Program-made: the position numbers and the translations under genes
Origin: Pyricularia pennisetigena
Lineage: Eukaryota; Ascomycota; Sordariomycetes; Magnaporthales; Pyriculariaceae
Assembly (NCBI RefSeq): GCF_004337985.1
Contig: NC_043741.1
Coordinates: 7,420,032-7,484,031, forward strand
Direction: 5' to 3'
Length of the DNA: 64,000 nucleotides
Notes under the pieces: generated by a model
Seen by the model: only the letters and a program-made list of their open reading frames with translations
Told to the model about the DNA's origin: nothing
Databases searched by the model: none
Shown: one piece after another, positions 30,496 to 42,288 of the stretch
How positions within the stretch are numbered: position 1 is the first letter of the stretch
How the letters are laid out: each line of letters begins with the position of its first letter

Positions 30496-32567
30496 AGGCG
30501 GCGCAAAGCTAAATATGGCCCGGATCTGTGCTCGGGATCAACGAGTTCCGGGCGCCGAAATTGACTTCAATCGAGTCGAGTCTTAAAATATAAAAATTCC
30601 ATCCACGTCATTCCTGCTGCGCCCATTGGATTTTCCAAAAAGTCTTGGCTGATTTGCACCCTCGGCGCCCTCACCAGCACCCAAGAATTACAAAATCCTC
30701 AATTCAGGTGGCTCCGGCCGCCTGGAGAACCAGCGGGGTCTCCACCGCTCTTCCCCCGCGTCCTAGGATTTTTGGCTCTACTGTAATCATTTTTCAGCGT
30801 AGTCTCGATTGAATCAGAGGCCCCTTGGCTGCAACGAAAACGGCTAGACCGCAGCGGCAAAACATCGGCTCACCACTCCACCCTATCGGACTCGCAGTTC
30901 ACTAAGACTTGCCGCCCGGAAAGACGGCGCTCTGGTCCGACAAAAACTCCGCTATGGCGGAGTTGTCCGTTTTGTTCAATCCTCAAGTCATAATGCAAAT
31001 TCAGAGTCGCAATGGCTCTGGTCTTGGCTTCCAGTCTGTGCCGGCTTTCCTGATGTGTACACCGCCCAAGGCAAAAATCTCATTCGATCACAAGGGTTTT
31101 TGGTACAGATGTCCGGCTCGGTATTGCGTCAAGAACCTTGTTGTGGGGCCCAGGCCGCCCGGTGGCTGCTTAGTAGAGTTGTCGGAGTCTCCCATTTGGG
31201 AATCGGCCGCCTGTCAAAGGATAGACAAACTTGGGGCGAAAAAGCTAATGTCTAGACGAACCTTGTGTTCTCTGGCTCAAGATCTTTAGTAACGGCCCGC
31301 CCAGCTATAATCTGCACCCGCACCGCGATATTTACCAAAGGCTCCTCCCCATGGGAGCTGGGTCTAAAGCCGTCCAGCATCGTCTTCTCAAAAGCCTCTT
31401 CACCCCCATTCGTTACACTGCGCAAGATCCGCCATCTTGTGCAGGCCTGGCAGGTAGTAATGCCTGCAGAAGGACTTGGTCGATGACCGATTGAAGTTCC
31501 CATCTTTCAACTACGTATTGTACTGCTTTCTGGCATTTTCTCTTTTGTAAACAGCTGTCGAAGCAAAAGGCTAAGGAGCCTACAGTTCCATCGGCGCCGT
31601 CACTTAGCCTGTCATGTCTTGTGTGTGGCTACTAGGTGGCTCGGTCCTGGATGATGATGTGTCAAAGCGCGAACTACAGACGCCGGGGCATACCGCTGTT
31701 GCGACTGAGAGCAATGATGGCAGGTGAGGCTGCTGTGGCTTGCTGAAGAGTTCGGGTTACTTTGTGTCGATGCTCCAAATTCGGCACAAAGGCCTGTCTA
31801 TACTGCTTTCCAGTGAAAGAGTTTCATCTGCCTGGTGGTCTCGGCATTGGTCTGGAGCGTCCCGTTCCTGGAGCGGGCTGATAGCAGTATTTGCAAGAGA
31901 TGAATTTAAAATATCCGACGATGGAGTTTATGCAAACCCCATCCCAACAGCCGCAAGAGTTCGAATATGAGTTTAATACAAGGGAAAAAATAGAAGATTT
32001 CTACCCGGGTATAGTTGGCGAATCGTGATATCAAGTAACCATCCTCATCACTTTAAGACACTGATAGTATTAAGACTCAAACAGGGTTGGGAGAACAAAA
32101 TACCAGATAGATTCCTATATGTCCATGAATATGGTACCACGTATATTAGACGCCAGATAACGGCTCTGGGGAAGCAACGCCCTACCCTGTTCTATCAATG
32201 ACACCAGATATTGCTGGTGCCATCCGAACCGGCTCTTTAACGTTGTCCATCCCTTTTCAAGCCCTAAGCCACCGTAAAACCCTTGTACAATGCCCCCAGA
32301 AATTGCAGTCGATGCCCTCTGCCATCTCTGTACAGACCAGGCAAGCGGACGGATGTGCCCTGGTACCATGTACATTTACCTCAAAACTCCCTTCAAACGC
32401 TCCGCCCAGACGCTTGAGCAACTATGTTATGGAAATCCCATCCAGAACACATGCCTGCCAATCCTAGAACGCACACAATATAGCTTTCCATCTGAAAAGT
32501 GTTCTTCTTGTCCTTGCTCTCCACGCGACAAACACAAACAGAGCTCCAACTGACCCATTACACAACA
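30496..32567. other. Gene-free spacer
   Basis: Contains the transporter promoter and the 3' flank of the phosphatidylinositol synthase gene. Open frames of up to 126 codons (for example 30909-31289 plus) lack any family feature, signal peptide or splice support. Confidence 0.4.
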
Positions 32568-33716
32568 TTATATCGTCTTCTTTGCGCGCGGGAGCCCCTG
32601 CGCCCTCCTGGCCTCCAAGTCGCCCTCTGCCAACCATTTGCTGGCCTTGATAAACTGCACAACATTGATGAACTGCTTGCCCAACATGACGGGGAAGCTG
32701 ACGATAGCAACAATCCACGGGATGGTAGAGTCCTGGAGCCGTGAAAGGTCAGCAAGTAAATCCGACAGTGGGTGAAGAATATAAGCAGGACAGAAAAGAC
32801 CATACCATCTTGTTTGCGCGCGCAAGCTCCAAGGCGCCTGCGCTGTAAGGGTTCGTAAAGATTTGCCCCAGGAGAGACGAGTCCACCTCGCGGTTGCCCT
32901 TGAGAATCTCCTCGGCCGCGCCAGGCGGGACCTGTCCCAGCAAGGTGGGTGACAGTAGCGGGCTCGAGAATGAGAGGAGATACAGAGCAATAAAGAAAGC
33001 TTCGTTGAGGAAGCAAAACACAAAGAGCACGACCTGGACACGGCGGTTAGCGGCGCGGCTACAGAGCCCCAGCCTGTCATAATCTCCTGGATCTCACCTT
33101 GTTCGTGTAGTACTGGTTCAAAATCCAGCTCCTCGAACGGTCAACATTCTTGTGGCTTTGGTCCGAGCCTCCCATCGCCAGCGTCGTGTACATATGGATG
33201 TAGTGGCTGGCAAAGTCGAGCGAGATGAGACCCTGGAACACAATGGCCCAGCGCGGAAACGCCGAGGATAGAAACACCAACATGCATGCCGTCGTGCAAC
33301 GGTCCGTCACCATGTCAAGGACGGCGCCGAAGCGCGTCGACTGCTCAAACAGGCGCGCCAAGTAGCCGTCCAGCGCATCGAGGAGGCACGAGATGCTGTA
33401 CAGCAGTGTGCATGTCCTGGGGTGCAGTGGCATGTAGTAAAGGGAGATGAGCGCGAGTACGACCCGGATATAGCCTGGATGCCCGCAAGACATGCTTTCG
33501 TCAGCTGGACGGAATTCTTCTTTTGGAGTGTAGCTGCCGGCGCGACTTACCGATTATGTTTGGCCAAAAGGCGAATATGTTTTCCTTCATCGCGATTCCA
33601 TCATTCTTCACTAATCCCCCCTGAGCATCTGTGCCGTTGTCGCCGTTGGTGGTGGTCGCTTGTTCGCCGGCGGCAGCCTCCCTGGCGGCCTGCTTTCTTG
33701 TCCGCGGTCCTGACAT
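32568..33716 (-). CDS. PIS1: Phosphatidylinositol synthase (CDP-diacylglycerol-inositol 3-phosphatidyltransferase)
   Basis: Four exons, 33716-33551, 33474-33098, 33033-32806 and 32732-32568, join in frame to 311 residues; all introns have GT..AG ends. The enzyme joins CDP-diacylglycerol and myo-inositol to make phosphatidylinositol in the ER membrane. The CDP-alcohol phosphotransferase signature is complete: Asp88, Asp91, Gly92, Ala95, Arg96, Gly105, Asp109 and Asp113 in DALDGYLAR...FGAVLDMVTD. ENIFAFWPNIIGYIRVV at the start of the core is typical of fungal Pis1. Several hydrophobic membrane segments follow, and the tail ends with ARRAQGLPRAKK. The N-terminal 40 residues are a variable hydrophilic extension. 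The start is the ATG giving MSGPRTRK; an in-frame upstream start at 33788 exists but adds non-conserved sequence. Confidence 0.95.
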
Positions 33717-36700
33717 GGCAAAGTAATCGTCTGATCGAAGGGCGTTATTATGCGTCGAGTGGTTCGTCTTCCCTTGTAGGTCGACCACTTGAGGTTGCGG
33801 GCCGCGAGATGCAGGGTCTGTGCAGCTGCCGCCCGTGGACCAGAGGGTTGCAACAGCCTGTACTGCGCTGTCAAATGCAAGGCGTTCCTAGGATTAAGGA
33901 TCTGTCTGACCTTGAGGGTAAGCGTCAGGTTGCGGAAGCGAAAGTCTAAAAGATGCGTGGGGTCCGTCGTTGGCAGGCGACCATGGAGCGGTGTATGTGG
34001 TTGTTGCGCTTGATTGCCAGCAATACAATCAGCTCGTTGTCTCGTTATCGCTGGCGATGCACCGAAGCTATCATGGAAGAGCTTGTCCCAGATGGAGATT
34101 CTGAGCACACGAGTGACGTGACCAAGCGACGGCGAATAGGGCAGCCCTGCCAGGGTTGAAATTGTGGGGTTGGTGGGGTAACGTGGGATTACGCCCTTAC
34201 GTAAGGTGGGTGACATGTGCAATTTGAAGAATTGAACGGTGCTGTCAGTGCCTAGGATTGTGCCTATGATTGTACCCATGATTGTACCTAGGACCTAGGG
34301 CTGTCGATATTAATGGGCAGTGGTATAATAAAGACAGCTGTCGGACAAGCCCGGAAGATGAGTATTGCCGGGTGCCGACCTAAGCTCTCGGCGTGAGCAT
34401 GACATTCGCCTTGGGTCTTGGATCTGTTTGGGGATTGGATTAGATTGTCGTATGCGTATTTACATATGACGGTTGCCCAGCCACGTTTTTGGTATGAGTG
34501 CGCGCAAGCTGGATTGGACGGTGATCGACTTGGTATAATTTGCCCCTTTACTGCTTGCTCCACGACCGTGTTCGCCGCCCGCAAGAAAATTTCGATGTTT
34601 ATCCTTGAATCCTTGAAATGAAATCTCTTTCCCCTTCAAAACCGGAAATTCTGTGCCGACCATCGAGGTTGGCTCAAGCTGCAGGAAGCTCACTATGCAA
34701 GTTGCCATCGCCGTCTTCCTTACTCTGTGGTGTGGCCGGCCCAGGCCTTACGAGCCGCATCGCAATTGAAGCCAAGCAACCAATTCCATCTTAGGCACAA
34801 CCGGCGGTGAGCTCAACTCGAGTGGTGCACCAAACAATAATAAGAAAAGAACAACAATCATAATAAAGAGCACACGGGAGTGCCAACATTTCCGCAGCAA
34901 GCTCAATTGGCCATGTGACGAGATGTATGTGCGACCTGAGACCTTTTTCGCAACACATACATCATTCCAATAATGCAATTTGCATCCGTCATACAATGAG
35001 TTGCTTCGGCAGCTTCTGCCGCCTACCAGATATCGAAGGCCACTGGTACACATTGATTAATAGCGACGTACATTCCATACCTTCCCTTTCTATCGAAACC
35101 TCAACCCTACGTGGTATTGGCCTGCAGACAGGTGCTTTCGCATTAACAGACCCCTGGCTGCGCAGCTCCATGTCAGCCCAAAACCTTGATTTTGGACCCA
35201 GAATTTGGATTATCTTTCTTCTGCGGCGTTTTTGTGTCGCCCTACGTTCTTCTTTGGAGTTTTTTTTTTTTTTTTTTTCTCTTTTTTTCCTTTTATTTTT
35301 TTGTACGCCCCGAGTTCCAAGGCACCGGGTAGAATTTTAAGGACGCACTGCATCGACACTTTTCCAAGGCACGAGCATGAGCCCGCAATGCTGCAGGTTT
35401 TAAACTTCGCATTTGGGAAAAGCTCGATCGAGATCTGGATGGGGGGTGTGTAAGCTGTCATTCAATGCGACGATTAGACGGCTCGACGGGTCCTTTGGTT
35501 TCCCCATTTGGCAATACCATGATAAGGATGGGGAGAAAAGTCGCATATTTTTTTTTATGTCGGAGTGACGTTATCGTCCTGGCTAGTGGCATCCACCCTC
35601 CACCCCATCAAGGGTTGTTGGGAGTGGATTTTATTCTACACCCAGCACCGTACCGTACCTCATACATCGGTGTCTACCTTGGGCTTGCTAGGGGCTTTGC
35701 ATCAGTCATATTTGCCGATTGCTAGGGCTGCTGCCCACCGGAGGAAAATGAATGAATAAAAGAGTCATGACAGTAACAGGGCCGGAGACAATCGACCGGC
35801 TCAGAGAAATGCGCGGAACGACTTGAATTGATAAAGATCAATAGCCTCAAAAATATCCCCCAAAAAAAATGCAAACCTACCGTGGCGGTCCTTGTGGATT
35901 GGCAACCATATGTTCCATGTCACGCTAGAAGATGCCTCGCAGCAGAGATACAAGACACTACCACGTCTGTACATGGGGCTGTAGCCATTGGGATGCGGGG
36001 GCGTTGAGGTGTGCAGCAGTCAAGGTGGAGGAAGAGGGGCATTAGCCGACAAAACGATGGAGGGCGTGCTAAGCCCAGAATGCAGCTGAACCGCCGAGGT
36101 GCATCCCTTTTAATGCGGCTTGAACCTCAATCTGGTCTGATCTCTCGGGGTATTCTTTTTTCTCTCCTTCGGTTTTGCTTATCGCAGTGACCGGTGAGCA
36201 AGGTTTAGATGCAGCCACAGTCAATCAAGTTTGTTTTTTTCGCTGTATTCGTAGATATTAGTTGCTCGCTATTAAGGTTCCGTCTTGTAGGGTTGCGCCG
36301 CCGCATTGGGATTTCCGTCTTCGAGTTCGCAAATACTCGATACGCATACGTTCAACGGTCGGCAGCAAGCAATTTCAGGCTGACTACTAACTCTGCTAGG
36401 CTAGTACTTCATAAAATCCCGTGAACCCAACCTGGTCCATTAGCGTTAAAAATGCTTTCAAAGAATGACTTTATCAGATGCAGGTTGTGGTGTGTATCGA
36501 CGGAGCATGTCTCTCGCCTGCGTCGATCCAAGCGAGCCCGTCTGTCTTGGCCAAATCTGTGCAGCCCTCTCTTATTCGCCAACAAGCTTGGACAAATCTT
36601 TGTAAAAGACCCTTTTCTGGAATTAAGACCGAGTCCAAGACAAACTGGGGATGCGAATATTCCATTCAAGTAATTATTGAGCATTCTGTACCACATTTCT

Positions 36701-39065
36701 ACCTCTTAACACTTAATGGGATTCTCTGGAGAATGTTCCTACGACCAAAATCATAGGACATCATGAAGATCATATCACGAGGTCAATGGGCCAATGGGGC
36801 TTTGAACGGGAGGCCTCGACGGGCTAGCGTAGTCCATGAATGCCAATAAAAGCAGCAAAATTGACGCCATGGACTGGGCTAGCAACGCCAGCTCCCGTCG
36901 GCACGATTGCAGCCGAGAGCGTGTGGCGGTTGTTTCCCGTTCCTCCAAGCCTGTTGGTCCCAAGGTATTTTTGCGTGTTATTTTGTTCCACGCCCGCCAT
37001 TTTGCAGGCGCCTTCCGGGAGCTGAAGTTTAGTACCGTGTTAGTAGGGACTTTCTGAAAATAGAGTATCACCACATGAAGCTCACAGGGCCGGCCGATGC
37101 CGAAGCTTGCGGCGGACTGTTTGTTTGTTCGCTTCAAGGTCCTTGATTTGATTAGGGAGTTACCCAAAGCTAGTCTCGGCACCGTCGGTCGCGCAACTTT
37201 GTGTCGCTTGGCTGATCCCAGCTGTGGTTTATGGGCCCAATACATTCACGCTCAACTAACCTAAACCACACACTCACTCACTCAGCCCTGGCCACGTTTC
37301 GCGGTGATGCGATTAGTCAATTCAAGGTCAATGTTACGTATGATTGCCGACTTGTTTGCACTGTAAACTGTAGGTTTGGTTCAAACTCACAGATGATCGG
37401 CGTTTTTCGTTTTGTTTTTATTCATCTTTTTCTTGTCTCGAGGGCACGCCTGTAGCCAGTAATCAAGCCCTGCAGAGCTGAGGGGAAATGGAGATGCCGG
37501 CCTTGTTACTCCACCGAGTCCTGGGCGATAACACAGCTCACATATTGGGTCATCACATCATCGGCCAGTTTTTCGGGGCGGGCATCAAAAACTCGCGGCA
37601 AGTGAATGGTTGTTTGCCTAGCCTCGTAGGCTGCACGCCTGGCGGTTTTAAAAAGCACATCTGGACCCGTGGAATTTTTCCAGGCTCTATATTACTTCAG
37701 GGAATTTTTCTAGTCCTGGTTCCACGCTTCCGGCCTAGAAGAAAGAAATTACATTGAACCATCTCCTTGGTCCCGGGGAGCCAAGCCCTCTCTATTCACT
37801 CATAATCACCCCAAGCACATACCGCCTCACCTTCTGTCCTACAGTCATATTGCGGTTACACACAGCCGGCCGGAAGCAAAGCAACGTTAACATTACTCGG
37901 AGCCCAGATATTTTTGACCCGGTGTGACCGACTGTCTTGACTATCGGCTAGGCTAGTCCCTGGATTTTATTTCATTTCGATTTTTCTGTCTTCTTTTTTC
38001 CTCTCTCTCTTTCGTCAATGTGACCTTGCAGACGAAAAAAGATCGCCATCGAAGCTCGGTCAATTGCGTAGCGCCAACCCATCCAATTACGAAGCCTCAG
38101 TCCACCACGATCTCACCAAGCTCCACTTTCTGACCGTGAACCCAGTTGTGCCTGAAGGAGCCCACCCCCTGTTAAGTCGACTTCCTAGGAGGGGAAAAAG
38201 CAAAAAAGACACAACCCGACAGACAGCGCAACACAAAAGAGTTCTGACCACCACAAGCAACAAATCCCACCAAGCGCTAGGTTAGGTTCAACTTGAAGGG
38301 CATGGAGACCAAGCCATAAGAAAAGCTCAGACCATTTACCTACCTCTTCATGCCCACCATTTGGCCCTCCGACTTTTCCACACATACTCGCTGCACATCA
38401 TCACCAAAAGCTCAACGGGCGGGCCTGGAGGTTTTTTTTATTTTATTTTATTTATTTTCCTCTGTGCCCTTCCCGCCCTGCCACGAGTCCTTCGCCTCAC
38501 GTCACTACTCAGCTGTAGTTAGCGACCCGACCAATTAGGAATACGGTCGTAAACACTCAAGGCGAGGTCAGTCGTTTTCAATCTGTTTGTGTTTCGATCT
38601 GCCAAGGTTACCCATCTGAACCCCGTTCCCGACCGTTCAGGCCCTGCAACAGGCTGTTTCGCATGGCCCGGCGGGTGGTACCAGACGGTAACGCGCAACA
38701 AGGCACGCACGGGCAGCTTCGTGGGAGTGTGCAGTTTGCAGTTTGCAGTGTGCACCAGAGGTAGCAGTAGCAGCCCACGCAGCCACGGCACGCACAGCAG
38801 AAAGTCAGCGACCAGACCCAAATCAGGTTCTAACCGACAAAACCGAAACAGGGCAGGTCCTTCCTCGACAAGCCCTCCCCGCCTTGGGCGTTGCGAGCTT
38901 CCCTCTGCTCCCGCAGCATTGATCCCGACATTTTTGCCAAACCCGTATCCCACATTCCACCTGCGGAGGGTAAAGGCCACAGACCATTATTAAGGCCCGG
39001 CCCTCCAGGTGCCCCCCACATCTTTTTTATTTTTTTTCTTTTCGCGCCCGCTCGCTTCTTGGACG
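33717..39065. other. Long gene-poor interval
   Basis: More than 5 kb without a convincing gene. It includes T/pyrimidine runs near 35262-35300 and 38430-38459. I see a clustered imperfect repetition of GATTGTRCCTA/ATGATTGTACC near 34257-34292. Frames of up to 220 codons near 33611-34279 overlap the promoter side of the PI synthase gene and show no family features. The last 1 kb is probably promoter and 5' leader of the gene at 39066. Confidence 0.4.
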
Positions 39066-40274
39066 ATGCTAGAGTCTCGCGTCGGCGGGCGACAGCGTCC
39101 CCTTGAGCCAGTGTACAGCCATTCTCGATCGCGGACTTCTTCTTCAAACGTCCTGCCTCAAAATAATCCTTATAACAATCAACAACAATACCAGCAAATT
39201 CCAACAATGCAGGTGCATCTGGCCCAACCGGGCCAGCACCAGTACCACCCGACCATGTCGTCGCGCCGCTCTCCCAGTGTTAACACCTTCAATTCGGCAA
39301 TTTCTTCCTCTTCATCCACCATGGCCCCGCCCGCCGCCTATCGCACCTCACCCACGATGGATTTGCATCGCACGGCCTCCAATCGCTCTGGTGGCGCCGC
39401 CAGCATCTCACAATATAGCGGAAGCTCTTACGTAGCTCTGCTCAGGAAACAAAAAGCGACAGTTTGGTCCGATCGGGCGCAGCCAGAAGACCCCAGAATG
39501 GCAGCAGCCCAGCGCGCCGCCAAGATGCGCGCCGCGGTGGAAATGAATGGTGGCAGGAGGGTCGACAGCGACGGCGTGTCATACAGCGGAGGTGGTCAGG
39601 GAACCGGGCGCACCGCTACTGGTCTTTCGTCCGTTGGTGGCAAGGTCGGTGCCAAAATTCGCCATCATGGCAAGCCCGGCGTGGTAGGCTACACCCCGGA
39701 TAACAACTACGCCGCAGGCGTCGGTGGCGTTCCGCTGCGGTTGAGCGCCACCGAAGTCGAGGGTGAAGACAGCGACGAAGACGACTACAACAGCCCGATG
39801 TCGAGGAATATGGCACACCACCGAAGGACAGGCAGCTCAGGGCGCTCCAGCACGGCCTCGGGACGTCTGCGGCATCAGCAGTCGCAACCAGGCGGCAGCC
39901 TCACGTACCGGACCTCTGGTCGTCTCGGATCAATGGGCAGCGCCGCCGGTCGGCGTTGGTCACCAGGCGACACGCCGGAGCGGACCGGGAGTCTCGTGGA
40001 AAACGAGCAATCGCGCATGTCGACCATGGCCTCTACGAATTACCCCGCCGATGAAACTCGCAGCTTTGCCAGTGGCAGCAGTGCAGAGCGCGCCGACGCG
40101 GTCCCTGACATGGCTGCGCAGAACCGGGCCAAGAACAGCGCCCAGAACGCGGCCTTGACCAGGGAGAAGAGCGTCAAGACCGTCGACGAGCTCAAGAGGA
40201 GAGGCAGCGTCGACGAGAGGACCATGACGTTGACGGGAAGCGCTGGTAGGCTGTTCATCGCTAATCCTGACTGA
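39066..40274 (+). CDS. Conserved disordered ascomycete protein of unknown function
   Basis: A single exon of 402 residues; the first ATG (MLESRVGGRQ) is used. The frame is open 19 codons further upstream, but only from a GTG. It is rich in Ser, Gly, Arg and Gln and lacks a signal peptide or membrane segment, so most of it is probably unstructured. Two parts look like conserved cores: SYVALLRKQKATVWSDRAQ with PEDPRMAAAQRAAKMRA near 120-155, and the C-terminus with REKSVKTVDELKRRGSVDERTM ending in GRLFIANPD (split here for length). I remember similar cores in uncharacterised filamentous-fungal proteins but no function. An acidic patch (GEDSDEDDYNSP) sits near 240. The long upstream region (over 500 bp of pyrimidine-rich DNA) suggests a long 5' leader. 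Confidence 0.75.
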   Translation: MLESRVGGRQRPLEPVYSHSRSRTSSSNVLPQNNPYNNQQQYQQIPTMQVHLAQPGQHQYHPTMSSRRSPSVNTFNSAISSSSSTMAPPAAYRTSPTMDLHRTASNRSGGAASISQYSGSSYVALLRKQKATVWSDRAQPEDPRMAAAQRAAKMRAAVEMNGGRRVDSDGVSYSGGGQGTGRTATGLSSVGGKVGAKIRHHGKPGVVGYTPDNNYAAGVGGVPLRLSATEVEGEDSDEDDYNSPMSRNMAHHRRTGSSGRSSTASGRLRHQQSQPGGSLTYRTSGRLGSMGSAAGRRWSPGDTPERTGSLVENEQSRMSTMASTNYPADETRSFASGSSAERADAVPDMAAQNRAKNSAQNAALTREKSVKTVDELKRRGSVDERTMTLTGSAGRLFIANPD

Positions 40275-42195
40275 ACGGGTTGGCTCAATGGCGCTACCTA
40301 CTCCATGCGTTGCACAACTATACGCAAGTTACAAGACCAGTGTACTGATTCGTACACTGCATTGGAAGGGGATCTTTTTTTTGTCGTTGTTTTCTCATGT
40401 CATAATTTCCTTCCTCGGAGTTACGGCTTTTCTCATTTCATTCGGTTTACCGATACCTATCTATGGTATCTATGGTTTTCCCCGTGATATTTCTCCAGCG
40501 TCTCTTTTTTTTTTCGTATCTTCTCTCATTCTGTTGTTCAGTACAAATGTTTCTTTGTCATTTTCATGATCATCATCGTTATTGTCCTCATAAAGCATAC
40601 GGCTCTTTTATTTCACGGCATGGTTGGTTTTAAATATAAGGGAAAGAAAAAGAAACAATGGGAAAGAATGGGAAGGAGGGTGTGCAGTTGAAAGATACCC
40701 ATATAACGATCGTTATCGCGTTACTGCTTAATTGAGGTCGGGAAGAGGGAAGAAGATTTACTGTTTCTATCGCTTGCTTGTCCCTCTGCTCTTTTTTCAG
40801 CAAGTCTTTTGTTTCTGCCGCGATCGCATTGCCCCATGGAAGCCTCTCGTTATTGTTTGATTTGCAGTGATACCCTGCCGCCTCTCGCTTTTGCATATTC
40901 GTCATCGTCGTCGTTGTTGTCGCCTATTTTGGGCGCAATATAACCATTACAAGGGACTTGTTCGGGCGCGTCGTTTCGGTTGCATCGTGCTGCCCCGTGA
41001 ATACAGTTACCGGCGTTCAATGTAAAAAGGACAAAATAGAAACAGGGTTGTTGACTCGACCCCAAAGATTTTTGGTGCACTGCTCCTTACTTGCGTACGT
41101 CCTCCGGTGTCTCTGATCCGATATTGGTATGTCTATCCTGGTCGCGTCCCTCTCCTGGCACCTTGATGGGTTCCTGCGATGAGGTGAGTAGTGTAGTATA
41201 CGTCGACGATGATCGTCATAACAGCAAATTCAGGAGACAATCGGCCCTATGGCTTGCCGGAAGTAAGAGCGCCCACCTCGACCTTCATCTCCCCCATGCC
41301 AGCAAAAGTCTAATTGACCTTATCCCCACACTTGCCCTCTGTTTTCTTATTGCTCGACGTCGGGGACGACGATAATTGCTGTATATGGACTAGCTTAAGC
41401 GATCACTACGCGCGTCTTGACAAGAGATTATCGGGGGCTGAGAGTATCAGGCTTCATCCCCCGCTTGCGTGAATTATGGCTGTCCCGACTCCGAGATGGT
41501 TTGGCAACGGGACACCCGCTCAAGCCCCGCGGATCGGCTGGAGTTCTTTTCATAACGCGGCTGCCAGGTAGGTGATCGCCCTCTTTTCCTTCTCAAAAAG
41601 GCGCCAAACGTCAAGCTGCTCTAATAGCACCGAAACAGGGACATGTTCGCCAGCGCATTTTCTTCCTCCCCTGAATATCATCGAGAGACTAACCTGAGAG
41701 GAGCTAATCATGGTGTCTCGGTCATCATCACCGACATGTCGACAGCCCGGACCCTGCTATATGCGATGTCGCTTTCTAGGCTTGGCGATTTATTTGATCT
41801 CAGGTCCGTTATCACGTCCTGACTCGCAACATCCTTGCGACACGTGGCTGCGGTATCTTTGTCTCGTTTGAGATTGATTAGACACAACGTCGCTCGGTAT
41901 CCAGCGGCACCCTGAAAATTTCTACACGGATCCGTTGATCCGGGCATGGTGGTATTTACCCAACTCGTGCGCTCCATTTGCGGACGATTGGGGCGATCGC
42001 AGAATCGAAGGGTCGTGTGGGACGGCTTCGAGCCGGTAGTCCTGTAGGGCGTTCGCAGCAAAATAAAAAGAGTAAAACACGCTATTATAATCTCGAGCGG
42101 TGCAAGCGAGCAGGACGTCGCGTTAAGCTGCGGAGCAGCCGAGTAACGCACACCCTTTATAACCTGTAGTGCTGCTGACTAAAGCATCAAGAAGC
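40275..42195. other. Gene-free spacer before the tRNA
   Basis: 3' flank of the disordered-protein gene and 5' flank of the tRNA. A 147-codon frame at 41708-42151 minus has no recognisable feature and is not called. Confidence 0.4.
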
Positions 42196-42288
42196 GGCTA
42201 CGTGGTATAACGGTCATTATTGCTGCCTTCCAAAGTGTCCTGCACTGTCCGTTAGCAGCAGACGCGGGTTCGACTCCCGCCGTAGTCA
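42196..42288 (+). tRNA. tRNA-Gly (anticodon UCC) with an intron
   Basis: The cloverleaf can be drawn by hand. The acceptor stem is GGCTACG (42196-42202) against CGTAGTC (42281-42287) with one G-U pair, then the discriminator A. The anticodon stem GCTGC (42222-42226) pairs with GCAGC, and the loop is CTTCCAA with TCC at 42229-42231. The T arm is GCGGG-TTCGACT-CCCGC. An intron of about 20 bases follows the base next to the anticodon and starts with AGTGTCCTGCACTGTCC. The D arm has the usual GG but a weak stem. A T-rich stretch shortly downstream (CCTTTTGTATTTTG near 42304) may end polymerase III transcription. Confidence 0.85.

Noticed and set aside
30909..31289. A possible 126-residue protein
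   Set aside because: No signal peptide, no recognisable domain and no splice support; it lies in an intergenic region.
33611..34279. A 222-codon minus-strand frame upstream of the PI synthase gene
   Set aside because: It overlaps the first PI synthase exon in another frame and its composition is non-protein-like.
36775..37245. A 156-codon minus-strand frame ending in a hydrophobic MASILLLLLAF segment
   Set aside because: The hydrophobic segment is at the C-terminal side and too short for a secreted product; no homology is recognised.
41708..42151. A 147-codon minus-strand frame next to the tRNA
   Set aside because: No domain, no conserved features, and the sequence next to tRNA genes is often variable.
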